A stretch of DNA of 64,000 nt, taken from contig NZ_AQPF01000002.1 of the NCBI RefSeq assembly GCF_009846745.1, forward strand, positions 1-64,000. The letters run 5' to 3'. Under the pieces are notes generated by a model that saw nothing but the letters and a program-made list of their open reading frames with translations, searched no databases and was not told the DNA's origin. Below, one piece after another: positions 63,640-64,000 of the stretch. Within the stretch, counting starts at the first letter, position 1; each line of letters begins with the position of its first letter. The DNA comes from Alloalcanivorax xiamenensis (lineage in GTDB: Bacteria > Pseudomonadota > Gammaproteobacteria > Pseudomonadales > Alcanivoracaceae). A program made the translations under genes and the position numbers.

Positions 63640-64000
63640 TTACCTCAGTTTCAGGGTCGCCAGACCCACCAGTACGAGCATTACGGTAATAATCCAGAAC
63701 CGGACGATGATTTTCGGCTCCGGCCACCCCTTCAGTTCAAAGTGGTGGTGAATCGGTGCCATGCGGAAAATGCGCCGGCCGGTGAGCTTGAACGACGCCA
63801 CCTGCAGCATCACCGACACGGTCTCCATCACGAACACGCCACCCATGATGAACAGCACGATTTCCTGGCGGACGATCACCGCCATCACGCCGAGCACCGC
63901 GCCCAGAGCCAGCGCCCCCACATCGCCCATGAATACCTGGGCCGGATAGGCGTTGAACCAGAGAAAGCCCAGTCCCGCGCCACACAGACCAGCGACGATC
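63640..64000 (-). CDS. mraY: Phospho-N-acetylmuramoyl-pentapeptide transferase MraY (partial)
   Basis: The C-terminal 119 residues are visible; the 5' part lies beyond the right edge. NAYPAQVFMGDVGALALGAVLG contains the metal-binding Asp, and APIHHHFELKGWPEPKIIVRFWII with the HHH motif is diagnostic. MraY makes lipid I in the inner membrane. It ends 2 nt before murD. Confidence 0.96.
   Translation of the reverse strand, partial: IVAGLCGAGLGFLWFNAYPAQVFMGDVGALALGAVLGVMAVIVRQEIVLFIMGGVFVMETVSVMLQVASFKLTGRRIFRMAPIHHHFELKGWPEPKIIVRFWIITVMLVLVGLATLKLR

Overview
The window is high-GC, gene-dense bacterial DNA. The order pilA/pilBCD-coaE-yacG, then Nudix-argJ-secA-M23 peptidase-dciA-lpxC-ftsZ-ftsA-ftsQ-ddl-murC-murG-ftsW-murD-mraY, is the arrangement known from Pseudomonas-like Gammaproteobacteria. 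Together with two TAXI-type TRAP systems and many intergenic palindromes this suggests an Alcanivorax/Alloalcanivorax-like organism; the genus is inference. No rRNA, tRNA or CRISPR array was seen.

Layout. 1-5.7 kb: a multihaem cytochrome c (cut by the left edge), a 7TM-type histidine kinase, a NarL-type regulator, and a divergent lipoprotein sulfatase ending in a dockerin-like calcium-binding repeat pair. 5.7-11.5 kb: a TAXI-TRAP transporter, an acyl-CoA ligase and a divergent LysR regulator, probably one carboxylate uptake and activation unit. 11.5-12.0 kb: a gene remnant and two perfect 27-bp palindromes. 12-14.2 kb: groES-groEL behind a sigma-70 promoter overlapped by a CIRCE operator. 14.6-20.8 kb: alkyltransferase-like protein, AmpG-like permease, ketopantoate-reductase-like protein, PduO-type adenosyltransferase, and a BaeSR-like system followed by a Spy/CpxP-like protein. 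20.9-31.9 kb: aceF-aceE, ampE-ampD, a DUF1631 protein, an AGCS symporter and nadC. 32.2-36.6 kb: a glycine-zipper lipoprotein and a second TAXI-TRAP operon with a DUF1850 gene. 36.7-40 kb: a HipA-type kinase with a downstream HTH antitoxin, and a decayed IS4-family element. 40-45.8 kb: type IV pilus genes, coaE, yacG. 45.8-64 kb: the argJ-secA-lpxC-fts-mur block on the minus strand, cut in mraY.

The most unusual material is non-coding. REP-like palindromes (conserved ends, variable but self-complementary stems) fill most spacers. Arrays of the pentamer GCGTG spaced by 2-3 nt occur in four spacers of the pil and secA-ftsA region, with an eight-copy inverted array between ftsA and ftsZ. Two adjacent palindromes share stem length and a loop motif but differ in stem sequence. 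A REP triplet is bounded by 41-nt inverted repeats.

Functional themes: envelope biogenesis and peptidoglycan recycling (mur/fts/ddl/lpxC, ampD, ampE, AmpG-like, envelope stress system), type IV pili, carboxylate uptake, and proteostasis.
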